Part shown: one piece after another, positions 1 to 6,958 of the stretch
Position numbering within the stretch: the first letter of the stretch is position 1
How the letters are laid out: the number at the start of each line of letters is the position of its first letter
Origin: Prauserella muralis
GTDB lineage: Bacteria > Actinomycetota > Actinomycetes > Mycobacteriales > Pseudonocardiaceae
DNA: 64,000 nucleotides
Direction of reading: 5' to 3'
Assembly: GCF_003202285.1 (NCBI RefSeq)
Contig: NZ_MASW01000005.1
Location: forward strand, 186,001-250,000
The notes under the pieces: model-generated
What the model saw: the letters and a program-made list of their open reading frames with translations, nothing else
Database searches by the model: none
What the model was told of the DNA's origin: nothing
Made by a program: the position numbers and the translations under genes

Positions 1-255
1 CTCACCGCGGCGTCCGTGGTCGTGCAGCGGGTGGCGGTGCGTCCGGGGCGGGTCACCGACGCCGCCGGTTCGGCGTCCCCGGTCGCGCGGACGGTCGGCA
101 GTGGCCAGGCCGTGGTGCTCCGCGACGGCACGCTCTACCCGGCCCGCTGGTCGCGGCCGCGGCCCGCCGACGGCACCCGCTTCACCACCGGCTCCGGAGC
201 ATCGCTGCCGCTTGCCGGCGGGGTGGTGTGGGTGCTGCTCGTACCCGGTCGCTGA
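1..255 (+). CDS. C-terminal end of a DUF3048-type (YerB-like) protein, 5' truncated
   Basis: The reading frame is open from the first base of the window and stops at 253-255, so only the last 84 residues are present. The visible part reads like the end of DUF3048 (YerB-like) lipoproteins: a beta-rich stretch with a DGT...W.R...G.RF.TG segment and a hydrophobic closing strand, GGVVWVLLVP. The N-terminal signal peptide, if there is one, lies outside the window. The gene is convergent with the hibernation-factor gene 10 nt away. The family call rests on a short C-terminal pattern; the role of the family is not well defined. Confidence 0.5.
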   Translation, partial: LTAASVVVQRVAVRPGRVTDAAGSASPVARTVGSGQAVVLRDGTLYPARWSRPRPADGTRFTTGSGASLPLAGGVVWVLLVPGR

Positions 256-264
256 CCCGCCGGC

Positions 265-1026
265 TCAGTGCGGCGCGATCTGGGCGTAGTGACCGTCGTA
301 GCGGCGGTAGAGCACCGAGCCCCTGCCGGAGCCGGTGTCGGCGAAGAACGTGAACGGCAGGTCGGTCTCGTCGAGCCGCCGGGCCGCCTCGGCGGGCGTC
401 AGCTCCGGCACGGGATGGACGTTGACGGTCAGCGGCACCGACTGCTCGCCCGCCGGCGGCGCCGGCGACGAGAGCCGGGCGAGCCGGTATCCGGTGGGGC
501 CGACGCGGTACACCACGCTGTCCTCGCCGGTGCCGGCGTCGGTGAAGAGGTAGCAGTCGTAGTCCATCAGGTCCATGGTCAGCGCCGCCTGGTCCGGGTC
601 GCACTCGGCGAGCCGGTACTCCTTGCGGCGCACGATCTCCCGCTGACCCGCGGGGCGCGCGAGCGGCAGCGGGCCTGCCGGGGCGACGCCCGTCCACGGG
701 CGGGCCCTCCTCGGTCCGCTCAGCTGGGCCACCTGGTCGCGCAGCCGGGCACGAAGCTGCCCGGCCGCCTCGGTGAAGAACGCCGCCGCGACCTGCGCGC
801 GCACGAAGCGGCCGTCGACCTCCAGGTTCGCCTGCGCCAGCGCCGGGACCGGTGCGCTGGGCCGGGTGAACGCGGTGAGCTTGACGCGGGCCGATCCCAG
901 CCGGCCGGGCAGTCGCCGCGCGAAGCCGGCCAGCTGCTTGCGCACGTACTCCCGCGCGCTGTCGAGCACCTCACCCCGGGTCTGCACCACAAGCCCGCAT
1001 GCCAGAGCCTGCCTGCGCATCCGCAT
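265..1026 (-). CDS. RafH-like long ribosome hibernation promoting factor with two C-terminal domains
   Basis: The 253-residue protein starts with a region of about 110 residues compatible with the HPF/S30AE N-domain. Two copies of the HPF C-terminal dimerisation module follow, each with the pattern F.D..(T/S)G..SV.YR..D/G.Y. The first copy is near residues 150-185, the second near 215-250. This duplicated-CTD layout is that of mycobacterial RafH (Rv0079/MSMEG_3935), a DosR-regulon factor that stabilises ribosomes in hypoxia. The ATG at 1026 is preceded by an AAGGA ribosome-binding site. A DosR-like box lies about 54 nt upstream at 1080-1093, which supports hypoxic control. A generic HPF is the alternative, but the two C-terminal modules argue against it. 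Confidence 0.8.
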   Translation of the reverse strand: MRMRRQALACGLVVQTRGEVLDSAREYVRKQLAGFARRLPGRLGSARVKLTAFTRPSAPVPALAQANLEVDGRFVRAQVAAAFFTEAAGQLRARLRDQVAQLSGPRRARPWTGVAPAGPLPLARPAGQREIVRRKEYRLAECDPDQAALTMDLMDYDCYLFTDAGTGEDSVVYRVGPTGYRLARLSSPAPPAGEQSVPLTVNVHPVPELTPAEAARRLDETDLPFTFFADTGSGRGSVLYRRYDGHYAQIAPH

Positions 1027-1079
1027 CGTTCCTTCCCTCGAACCGCGGTGGTCATCGCGACCACCGGCGACGGCGGACA

Positions 1080-1093
1080 GGGCACAAGGTCCC
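1080..1093 (-). promoter_or_regulatory. DosR-like box upstream of the hibernation factor
   Basis: The sequence GGGCACAAGGTCCC reads GGGACCTTGTGCCC on the minus strand, towards the hibernation-factor gene. It fits the GGGACCnnnGNCCC pattern found at other dormancy-gene promoters in this window. It sits 54 nt from the start codon. Confidence 0.65.
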
Positions 1094-1180
1094 CGGCGGC
1101 CGCCGCGGACCCCGGCCGTGCCCGATTCTCCCAGTCCGGGCCCGCGTGCGGGCGACGGCGCGACGGCAGCGAGCCGGCGC

Positions 1181-1840
1181 TCAGCCCTCGCCCCGGTGGG
1201 GCGTCACCCCGGCCTCCTCGTCCAGCAGCGCGATCACCTGCGCGTCGGTGACCTCGGGGAAGTCGCGGTAGGCGTGGCCGACGGCGCGCATCCACACGCG
1301 CGGGTTCGGGCACACGGTGTGGTCGGCGGAGGCGGCCAGCTCCTCCAGGACGTCGGCGGGCGCGACCGGCACGGCGAGCACCACCCGGCCTGCGCCGCGG
1401 GCCCGCAGGACGCGCAGCGCCGCCCGCACCGTCGCGCCGGTGGCGACGCCGTCGTCGACGAGCACCACCGTGCGGCCGGTCACCGCGAGCGCGGGCCTGC
1501 CCCGGCGGTAGCGGGCCGCGCGGCGGTCCAGCTCGGCGAACTCGTGGCGGGCCGCGGCCTCGACGTCCTCGTGGGACAGCCCGAGCCGTTGCTGCAGCCC
1601 GGTGTTGGTCACCAGCACGCCGCCCTCGCCGACCGCCCCGACGGCCAGCTCCGGCTGCCGCGGCGCACCGATCTTGCGGACGAGCAGCGCGTCCAGCGGC
1701 GCCCCGAGCGCGTCGGCCACCTCCCTGGCGACCACGACACCGCCCCGGGGAAGTCCCAGCACGATCGGATGCCGTTCTCGCAGGAACCGCAGCCGTTCGC
1801 CCAGCTCGCGGCCCGCGTCGGCGCGGTCGTCGAACCGCAT
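1181..1840 (-). CDS. Phosphoribosyltransferase-fold protein (Rv0571c PRTase-like)
   Basis: The 219-residue protein has the type I PRTase fold. The PRPP-binding loop VVLVDDGVATGATVRAAL lies near residues 118-135, and an upstream GLPRGGVVVAREVA segment is typical of stand-alone members of this family. A longer frame reaches 1972, but ATG 1840 is chosen because GGAGGTG lies just upstream at 1845-1851 and family similarity begins there. In M. tuberculosis a PRTase of this type is part of the DosR-regulated Rv0571c. Here the gene is divergent from a universal stress protein, and four DosR-like boxes lie in the shared gap. The substrate base is unknown. Confidence 0.8.
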   Translation of the reverse strand: MRFDDRADAGRELGERLRFLRERHPIVLGLPRGGVVVAREVADALGAPLDALLVRKIGAPRQPELAVGAVGEGGVLVTNTGLQQRLGLSHEDVEAAARHEFAELDRRAARYRRGRPALAVTGRTVVLVDDGVATGATVRAALRVLRARGAGRVVLAVPVAPADVLEELAASADHTVCPNPRVWMRAVGHAYRDFPEVTDAQVIALLDEEAGVTPHRGEG

Positions 1841-1910
1841 CGCGCACCTCCGGAAAGGTCGGGTCCTGTCGTGCCCCTCGATGCTCGCGCCCGCACGCCG
1901 CGGCGGTGAA

Positions 1911-1924
1911 GGGCCGAAGGTCCC
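1911..1924 (-). promoter_or_regulatory. DosR-like box 1 of the PRTase/USP divergent promoter
   Basis: GGGCCGAAGGTCCC reads GGGACCTTCGGCCC on the minus strand, a full match to the palindromic DosR pattern. It is the box nearest the phosphoribosyltransferase start, 70 nt away. Confidence 0.7.
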
Positions 1925-1941
1925 CCTTGCGGCAGTCGGGC

Positions 1942-1955
1942 GGGCCGGAAGTCCG
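1942..1955 (-). promoter_or_regulatory. DosR-like box 2 (one end mismatch)
   Basis: GGGCCGGAAGTCCG reads CGGACTTCCGGCCC on the minus strand. It matches the DosR pattern except for the first base. It lies 23 bp before the next box, about two helical turns. Confidence 0.5.
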
Positions 1956-1964
1956 CCACGACGA

Positions 1965-1978
1965 GGGACCAACGACCC
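1965..1978 (+). promoter_or_regulatory. DosR-like box 3
   Basis: GGGACCAACGACCC differs by one base from the GGGACCAACGCCCC type of DosR box known upstream of mycobacterial hspX (from memory). It is the central strong site of the divergent promoter. Confidence 0.7.
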
Positions 1979-1985
1979 GCGAGCA

Positions 1986-1999
1986 GGGACCTACGACTG
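1986..1999 (+). promoter_or_regulatory. DosR-like box 4, weak second half-site
   Basis: GGGACCTACGACTG has a perfect first half and a degenerate second half. It starts 21 bp after box 3 and ends 25 bp before a TACCGT hexamer (2024-2029) that could be the -10 of the USP gene. This is the geometry expected of an activator site next to the -35 region. Confidence 0.5.
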
Positions 2000-2060
2000 C
2001 AGTGCCGCGCCCGCGCCGCGCCCTACCGTCGTCGGTACCAGGACAAGACAGGAGAGAACC

Positions 2061-2969
2061 ATGAGCACTCAGGGCTCTGTGACAGGAAAGGTCGTCGTGG
2101 GGATCGACGGCTCCGAGGCGTCGACGCAGGCGACGCGGTGGGCGGCCCGGCTGGCGGCCCAGCGGGAACTGCCGCTCTACATCGTGCACGCCTACGGCCT
2201 GCTCGGTCGTTACTACGGCGAGCTGCCGATCTCGTCGGGCGTGTTCGAGGCGGTGGAGGACGAGGCCAAGACGCTGGTGTCCGCGGCGGCCGAGGCCGCC
2301 CGAGCCGAGGCTCCGGGCGTCGAGGTCGAGGCCGTGGTGATCGACGAGCCACCGGTCACGCTGCTCATCAAGCTCTCCCGCGAGGCACGGTTCGTCGTGC
2401 TGGGCGCCTCCGGTCTCGGCGGCTTCGCCGGCATGCTGGCCGGTTCCACGGCGGTCGGCCTTGCCGGCCACGGCGAGTGCCCGGTGGTCATCGTGCGGCA
2501 CCGGGAAGGCCAGGAACAGCCGCCCGCCGACGGCCCCGTGGTGGTCGGCGTCGACGGCAGCCCGGTCAGCGAGCGGGCCATCGCGGCGGCGTTCGAGGAG
2601 GCCTCGTTCCGGGGCGCTCCGCTGGTGGCGGTGCACGCGTGGCTCGACGTCGAGTACGAGAGCGCCTTCAACCGGGCGCGGGTGTTCTTCGAGGGCGGCC
2701 CGCTGCAGCAGGACGAGGAGCGGCTGCTCGCCGAGCGCCTCGCGGGGTGGCAGGAGAAGTACCCCGACGTCGCCGTCGAGCGGGTCCTGGCCAAGGACCG
2801 GCCCAAGCACGAGCTGCTGGAGCGCTCGGCCACCGCGCAGCTGGTCGTGGTCGGCAGCAGGGGCCGCGGCGGTGTCGCGGGCATGCTGCTCGGCTCCACG
2901 AGCCAGACTCTGCTGCACCACGCGCAGTGCCCCGTGATGATCGTGCGCCCCGGCAAGAACAGGGACTGA
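2061..2969 (+). CDS. Universal stress protein, tandem USP domains
   Basis: The 302-residue protein contains two USP domains, roughly residues 10-148 and 157-300. Each ends in the ATP-binding pattern G-2x-G-9x-G(S/T): GASGLGGFAGMLAGST in the first and GSRGRGGVAGMLLGST in the second. This is the architecture of the ATP-binding, DosR-regulated Rv2623-type USPs of mycobacteria. ATG 2061 has AGGAGAGA just upstream. The gene heads a likely two-gene operon with the alcohol dehydrogenase 6 nt downstream. Its promoter gap contains four DosR-like boxes. Confidence 0.93.
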   Translation: MSTQGSVTGKVVVGIDGSEASTQATRWAARLAAQRELPLYIVHAYGLLGRYYGELPISSGVFEAVEDEAKTLVSAAAEAARAEAPGVEVEAVVIDEPPVTLLIKLSREARFVVLGASGLGGFAGMLAGSTAVGLAGHGECPVVIVRHREGQEQPPADGPVVVGVDGSPVSERAIAAAFEEASFRGAPLVAVHAWLDVEYESAFNRARVFFEGGPLQQDEERLLAERLAGWQEKYPDVAVERVLAKDRPKHELLERSATAQLVVVGSRGRGGVAGMLLGSTSQTLLHHAQCPVMIVRPGKNRD

Positions 2970-2975
2970 CCGGCG

Positions 2976-4031
2976 ATGCGTGCGCTGCGGCTCACCGCGT
3001 GGCAGTCCGAGCCGGTGCTGGCCGAGGTCGAGGAACCGGTGCCCGGTCCTGGCCAGGTGGTGGTGCGCGTCGGCGGCGCCGGCGCGTGCCACTCCGACCT
3101 ACACCTGATGCACGACTTCCGGCCGGGGATGCTGCCCTGGGGCCCGCCGTTCACCCTCGGCCACGAGAACGCGGGCTGGGTGCACGCGGTCGGTGCCGGG
3201 GTGAGCGGGCTCGACGTCGGCATGCCCGTCGCGGTGTACGGGCCGTGGGGCTGCGGCAACTGTGCCCGCTGTGTGCTCGGCGCCGAGAACTACTGCGAGA
3301 ACACCGCCGCCGCCCCGGTTCCCGGTGGTGGCGGGGGGCTCGGGCTCGACGGCGGGATGGCCGAGCTGATGCTCGTGCCGCACGCCCGCCACCTCGTGCC
3401 CCTTCCGGGCGGCCTCGACCCGGTGGTGGCGGCCCCGCTGACCGACGCCGGCCTCACGCCGTACCACGCGGTGCGGCGGTCGTGGTCCAAGCTGCCGCCG
3501 GGCTCCACGGCGGTGGTGATCGGCGTCGGCGGACTGGGGCATCTGGCCGTGCAGATCCTGCGGGCCACCACGGCGGCGAGGGTGATCGCCGTGGACACCC
3601 GGCCGGAGGCGCTGTCGCTGGCCACCGGTCTCGGCGCGGACCTCGCCGTGCCTGCTCAGGAGAGCGCCGCCGGCGAGATCAGGGCTTTCACCGGCGGGCG
3701 GGGAGCCGACGTGGTGCTCGACTGCGTGGGCAGCGACGCCACGCTCACCCTCGGCGCGGCGTGCGGCCGCCCGCTCGGCGACCTCACGATCGTCGGCCTC
3801 GGCGGCGGCACGCTACCCGTGTCGTTCTTCGCGCTGCCCTACGAGATGTCGGTGCAGACCACGTACTGGGGCAGCAGGCCCGAGCTGGCCGAGGTGCTCG
3901 ACCTGGCGGCCAGAGGGCTGCTGCACACCACGACCACGACCTTCCCGCTCGCCGAGGCCGCCGACGCCTACCGGCAGCTGGCTGAAGGGAAACTGACCGG
4001 CCGCGCTGTCGTCACCCCTGCGACGCCCTGA
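2976..4031 (+). CDS. Zinc-dependent alcohol dehydrogenase (medium-chain family)
   Basis: The 351-residue MDR-family protein shows the catalytic zinc ligands Cys38 (GACHSD) and His63 (GHE). The structural-zinc cluster CGNCARCVLGAENYC lies near residues 92-106. The NAD(P) Rossmann motif GVGGLGHLAVQ is near residue 185. It is expected to oxidise or reduce small alcohols and aldehydes in the cytoplasm; the substrate cannot be read from sequence. It follows the USP gene by 6 nt and so probably shares its DosR-type promoter, suggesting a redox-balancing role at low oxygen. A strong hairpin follows the stop codon. Confidence 0.9.
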   Translation: MRALRLTAWQSEPVLAEVEEPVPGPGQVVVRVGGAGACHSDLHLMHDFRPGMLPWGPPFTLGHENAGWVHAVGAGVSGLDVGMPVAVYGPWGCGNCARCVLGAENYCENTAAAPVPGGGGGLGLDGGMAELMLVPHARHLVPLPGGLDPVVAAPLTDAGLTPYHAVRRSWSKLPPGSTAVVIGVGGLGHLAVQILRATTAARVIAVDTRPEALSLATGLGADLAVPAQESAAGEIRAFTGGRGADVVLDCVGSDATLTLGAACGRPLGDLTIVGLGGGTLPVSFFALPYEMSVQTTYWGSRPELAEVLDLAARGLLHTTTTTFPLAEAADAYRQLAEGKLTGRAVVTPATP

Positions 4032-4048
4032 GAGCGCGGCCTCGGCGA

Positions 4049-4079
4049 AACCCCGGGTTCCCCTGTGGAGCCCGGGGTT
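4049..4079 (+). terminator. Hairpin after the alcohol dehydrogenase
   Basis: AACCCCGGG (4049-4057) pairs with CCCGGGGTT (4071-4079) across a 13-nt loop, 18 nt after the stop codon. There is no T tract, as is usual for terminators in high-GC actinobacteria. Confidence 0.65.
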
Positions 4080-4103
4080 CTCGCGTTGCGCTCCGTCGCC
4101 GGA

Positions 4104-4117
4104 GGGGCCGTTGTCCT
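4104..4117 (+). promoter_or_regulatory. Weak DosR-like box upstream of the Rv1733c-like gene
   Basis: GGGGCCGTTGTCCT keeps the GGG...CC and G.CC half-sites but is otherwise degenerate. It is listed because it starts 23 bp before the strong box at 4127, the spacing seen in the other box pairs. Confidence 0.4.
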
Positions 4118-4126
4118 GCGGTGGAA

Positions 4127-4140
4127 GGGACGAAGGACCC
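4127..4140 (+). promoter_or_regulatory. DosR-like box upstream of the Rv1733c-like gene
   Basis: GGGACGAAGGACCC fits the palindromic DosR pattern and ends 64 nt before the ATG of the Rv1733c-like gene, in the expected orientation. Confidence 0.65.
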
Positions 4141-4204
4141 TTCGCCCTCGCCGCACCGGCAACGACAGTGAGCTGCGTGCCGACGACACGAGGAGGCCGG
4201 TGAC

Positions 4205-4810
4205 ATGGGGCGGGACCACAGGGATCCGACGGCGCTGACGAGGCTGTGGCGGCGGCTGGGTCCCGGCCACAACCCGCTGACGCGCGGCAGCGACCGCGTG
4301 GAGGGGCTGGCGCTGGTGCTTGCCCTGCTCCTGCCTGTGCTGACACTGCCGTTCGCGGCGGCCCTGGGCTCGGACACCTACGCGCGCCAGGCCGAGGCCG
4401 CCCGCGTGCAGGCGAGCACCCGGCACGAGGCGACGGCCGTGCTCGTCGAGGACGCGCCGCCCGCCGACCCGGCGGCCAATCCGGGCGGCAGCAGGCAGAG
4501 CGTCAGTGCCGCGGCCGAGTGGCGGCTGCCGGACGGCAGCGTGCGTGCCGGTGACGTCGTCGTCGAGAGCGGCGCCCCGGCCGGCACGGAGGTCGGCATC
4601 TGGCTCGACGTGCACGGCAGGCAGGTGAGCGCCCCGCTGTCACCGGGCGCCGTCGCGTGGAACGCGGTCGCGGTCGCGGTGACCGTCTGGCTGGGTGTCG
4701 TCCTGTTGTGCGCGCTGGGTTTCGCGCTGACGCGCCGCCTGCTGGACAGGCACCGGTACGCGCGCTGGCAGCACGAGTGGAACAGGCTGGAAACCGAGTA
4801 CCACGGCTGA
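4205..4810 (+). CDS. Rv1733c-like two-helix membrane protein (copy 1)
   Basis: The 201-residue protein has a short cytoplasmic N-terminus with the signature W..LGPG.NPLTR..DR. TM helix 1 lies near residues 38-60, followed by an extracytoplasmic loop of about 90 residues. TM helix 2 is near 150-175, and the short tail contains RYARWQHEWN. This layout and the W..EW tail are those of the DosR-regulated mycobacterial protein Rv1733c, whose biochemical role is unknown. A DosR-like box lies upstream and a bidirectional hairpin downstream. Two paralogues occur near the far end of the window. Confidence 0.8.
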   Translation: MGRDHRDPTALTRLWRRLGPGHNPLTRGSDRVEGLALVLALLLPVLTLPFAAALGSDTYARQAEAARVQASTRHEATAVLVEDAPPADPAANPGGSRQSVSAAAEWRLPDGSVRAGDVVVESGAPAGTEVGIWLDVHGRQVSAPLSPGAVAWNAVAVAVTVWLGVVLLCALGFALTRRLLDRHRYARWQHEWNRLETEYHG

Positions 4811-4882
4811 GGGTGACCATAGTGGACGGTCAGTGACCACTGTGGAGCACACGGAACGCAAGGACCGGCTCGAGGATCGCAG

Positions 4883-4926
4883 GCGAAAAGGGGTGGATCC
4901 GCGGCAGCGGACCCACGCCTTTTCGC
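4883..4926. terminator. Bidirectional hairpin between convergent dormancy genes
   Basis: GCGAAAAGG at 4883 pairs with CCTTTTCGC ending at 4926. Inner pairing of GGATCCGC with GCGGACC extends the stem to about 18 bp. It lies between the convergent Rv1733c-like and DUF1876 genes, with A and T runs suited to termination in both directions. Confidence 0.75.
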
Positions 4927-4931
4927 GCTGG

Positions 4932-5219
4932 TCAGCGTCGCGGCCTGCCGTGCGTGGCGACGAACGGGCGGACGGTCAGAGCGGTCTCGATGTCGGCCGC
5001 GACGGCGCCGAGCAGCTCCTCGGTCAGGTCGGTGAGCGCGCGGACGAGGGCGAGCTCACTCGCGATCTGGGGCACCGCCGGGACGTCGAGTCCCGAACTC
5101 GCGAGCCCGACACCGTCGAAGTGATTGCCGTGGTCGTCGCCGAGGCGCACGGTGGCGCGGGTGGTGCCGTTGGTCTCTTCGAGGACGACGGACATCGTCC
5201 AGGGGGCCATCTGTGCCAT
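4932..5219 (-). CDS. DUF1876 protein (Rv1738/Rv2632c-like)
   Basis: The 95-residue protein carries the DUF1876 signatures: an N-terminal W...V.LEE..G.T.A.V.LGD strand pair, a VGLASSGLDVPAVPQI segment, and the helix ELALVRALTDLTEELL near residues 55-70. In M. tuberculosis Rv1738 is among the strongly DosR-induced genes, and its fold resembles ribosome hibernation factors. A role in translational shutdown is therefore plausible but unproven. ATG 5219 has a GGAGGAGAG ribosome-binding site. A DosR-like box lies 55 nt upstream at 5274-5287. Confidence 0.82.
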   Translation of the reverse strand: MAQMAPWTMSVVLEETNGTTRATVRLGDDHGNHFDGVGLASSGLDVPAVPQIASELALVRALTDLTEELLGAVAADIETALTVRPFVATHGRPRR

Positions 5220-5273
5220 CTCTCTCCTCCGAACCGCCGTATCACTGTGACAGTCGGAGGGGAGGTGTTCCTA

Positions 5274-5287
5274 GGGCACTTCGTCCC
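5274..5287 (-). promoter_or_regulatory. DosR-like box upstream of the DUF1876 gene
   Basis: GGGCACTTCGTCCC reads GGGACGAAGTGCCC towards the DUF1876 gene, 55 nt from its start. The half-sites are complete. Confidence 0.65.
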
Positions 5288-5722
5288 TTCCCGTGGCCGT
5301 TGACGGAGCGTGACGGGGACGGTCCTGCCGGTCTCGGGCCGGCATCCGCTACGGATGCGGTTGTTGCCGCGACGTGAATGTCGAAGGTCGGGCGGATGAC
5401 ATCCGGATGTGGTGGGGCCCGCACACCGTACACAGTGGAACCGCGGGATCGCCCAGAGCACGGAGACGTAAATGTGGTGATCATTGTACGCCCCTGGCGG
5501 CATCTTCGCCGGATGGGAACAGGTGGGGTGTCACACGGTAGGGCGCAATGTGCGTGCCGTACCCGGCACGCGGCTGTTTCACCTGGTAGCGGCCCGTACC
5601 GTGGGCGGGCTCGCCGGCCGGCAGGGGACTGACAAAAGTGTTGCGCGCGTGCACAGAGCAAATAAGATCGTTCGCGGTGGATGAGGTAGCCAGAATGGCG
5701 GGGCCGGGCGGTCCCGGACGCG
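5288..5722. other. Intergenic region before the hopanoid operon
   Basis: No convincing gene is visible here. Stretches around 5440-5500 and 5630-5690 are less GC-rich than the surroundings. The second contains a good promoter candidate for the hopanoid operon, listed separately. Open frames on both strands lack ribosome-binding sites and codon bias. Confidence 0.5.
5641..5668 (+). promoter_or_regulatory. Candidate promoter of the hopanoid operon
   Basis: TTGCGC (5641-5646) and TAAGAT (5663-5668) are separated by 16 bp in an AT-richer pocket. If used, the transcript would begin near 5675 and carry either a leader of about 380 nt or a small upstream gene before hpnC. Confidence 0.4.
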
Positions 5723-6058
5723 GTGTCAGCCGGGCTCCGGAAAGAGGGGGCGGCCCGGCGATGTCCGGCACCGGCAGGCCGCCACGGCCCGCGCGCGAGC
5801 GGGCCGACGCGCCCGGCATTGTCCTCTCCCGACGAGGTGTTGCCCCTCGTCGCGACGCTGCCCGACAATGGTGCTTCCCTGGCTTCGGCCGGACTGAACG
5901 AGGCGGCCCGCATGTGTGCGTTCGGCGAGTTTCCCACCGCGCGATGGCTGCACGCGCCGCCTGCCGGCGGCCTGGCCTGGACCAAGTGCGGCCCGGCCAC
6001 CGGCTTTCTCGCGCACCGCTGCCCAGACCGGTACCCCTGCGTCGTGTTGGAGGCGTGA
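5723..6058 (+). CDS. Possible small unknown protein preceding hpnC
   Basis: An open frame of 111 codons ends at a TGA (6056-6058) directly before the TTG start of hpnC. From about 5820 onward its third codon positions are mostly G or C (about 85% by eye), less than in sure genes here but more than random. The C-terminal half, with segments such as ARWLHAPPAGGLAW and a Cys-rich end, has amino-acid variety typical of a real protein. The N-terminal 30 residues look like non-coding GC-rich sequence, so the true start may be later. I do not recognise it. It could equally be part of an untranslated leader. Confidence 0.3.
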   Translation: MSAGLRKEGAARRCPAPAGRHGPRASGPTRPALSSPDEVLPLVATLPDNGASLASAGLNEAARMCAFGEFPTARWLHAPPAGGLAWTKCGPATGFLAHRCPDRYPCVVLEA

Positions 6059-6958
6059 TTGAGACCCGCGGAACAGCCGATCCGGGACGGCACGGTCCCC
6101 GGGAGCGGCGAGAGGGCAGAACGGCCACCGCCACTGCAGAGGGTCCTCGCCACGGCGCGCGGCGAGAACTTCCCGGTCGCCATGCGGCTGCTCCCGGCGG
6201 CGCACCGGCGGCACCTGCTGGCGCTGTACTCCTTCGCCAGGATGGTCGACGACATCGGCGACGAGGCGCCGGGTGACCGGATCCGCCTGCTCGACACCGT
6301 CTCCGCCGAACTCGACCGGCTCTACGCGGGCACCGTGCCGCCCGGCCCGCTGTACCGCGAACTGGCCGCCACCATCGCCGCCTGCGGGCTGCCCCGGGAG
6401 CCGTTCGAGCGGCTGATCGACGCCAACCGGCAGGACCAGGCGGTGCGCCGCTACCGCACGTTCGACGACCTGCTGGCCTACTGCACCCTCTCGGCCGACC
6501 CGGTCGGCAGGCTGGTGCTCGGCGTGTTCGGTGCCGACACGCCCGAGCGGCGCGTGCTGTCGGACCGGATCTGCTCCGCGCTGCAGGTGCTCGAGCACTG
6601 CCAGGACGTCGTCGAGGACGCCCGCGCGGGCCGCATCTACCTTCCCCTGGACGACCTCGACCGGTTCGGTGTCGGCGAGGACGACCTGCTCGCGCCCAGG
6701 GCGAGCCGCGCCGTGCGCGCGCTCGTGGGCTACGAGGTGCAGCGGGCGGTGCAGCTGCTCGACGAGGGCACCCCGCTGGTCGGCACGCTCACCGGTGTCG
6801 CCCGCGTCGCCGTCGCCGGCTACGTCGCGGGCGGCAGGGCCACGGCGGTGGCACTGGCCGACGCCCGGTTCGACGTGCTGGTCGCCACCCCGCGGCCGTC
6901 GCGGGCCAGAACCGTCGCGGAGTGGGCCTCGCTGCTCGTCGCCGGGGGTGCGCGGTGA
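6059..6958 (+). CDS. hpnC: Hydroxysqualene synthesis/squalene synthase-family protein HpnC
   Basis: The 299-residue trans-isoprenyl diphosphate synthase family protein has the first Asp-rich motif RMVDDIGDE near residues 60-68. The second motif is QDVVEDARAGRIYLP near 182-196. In the HpnCDE pathway HpnC converts presqualene diphosphate to hydroxysqualene. The start is TTG at 6059, with GGAGG 5 nt upstream at 6049-6053; no ATG or GTG in frame has a comparable site. It is the first clear gene of the hopanoid operon and overlaps hpnD by 4 nt (GTGA). Assignment as HpnC rather than HpnD rests on its position and the diverged second motif. Confidence 0.88.
   Translation: MRPAEQPIRDGTVPGSGERAERPPPLQRVLATARGENFPVAMRLLPAAHRRHLLALYSFARMVDDIGDEAPGDRIRLLDTVSAELDRLYAGTVPPGPLYRELAATIAACGLPREPFERLIDANRQDQAVRRYRTFDDLLAYCTLSADPVGRLVLGVFGADTPERRVLSDRICSALQVLEHCQDVVEDARAGRIYLPLDDLDRFGVGEDDLLAPRASRAVRALVGYEVQRAVQLLDEGTPLVGTLTGVARVAVAGYVAGGRATAVALADARFDVLVATPRPSRARTVAEWASLLVAGGAR

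Noticed and set aside
5242-6297. A 351-codon minus-strand frame covering the region before hpnC
   Set aside because: It overlaps the hpnC coding region and the DosR-like box at 5274. Its composition is Arg/Ser/Pro-rich without any domain, and it lacks a ribosome-binding site.
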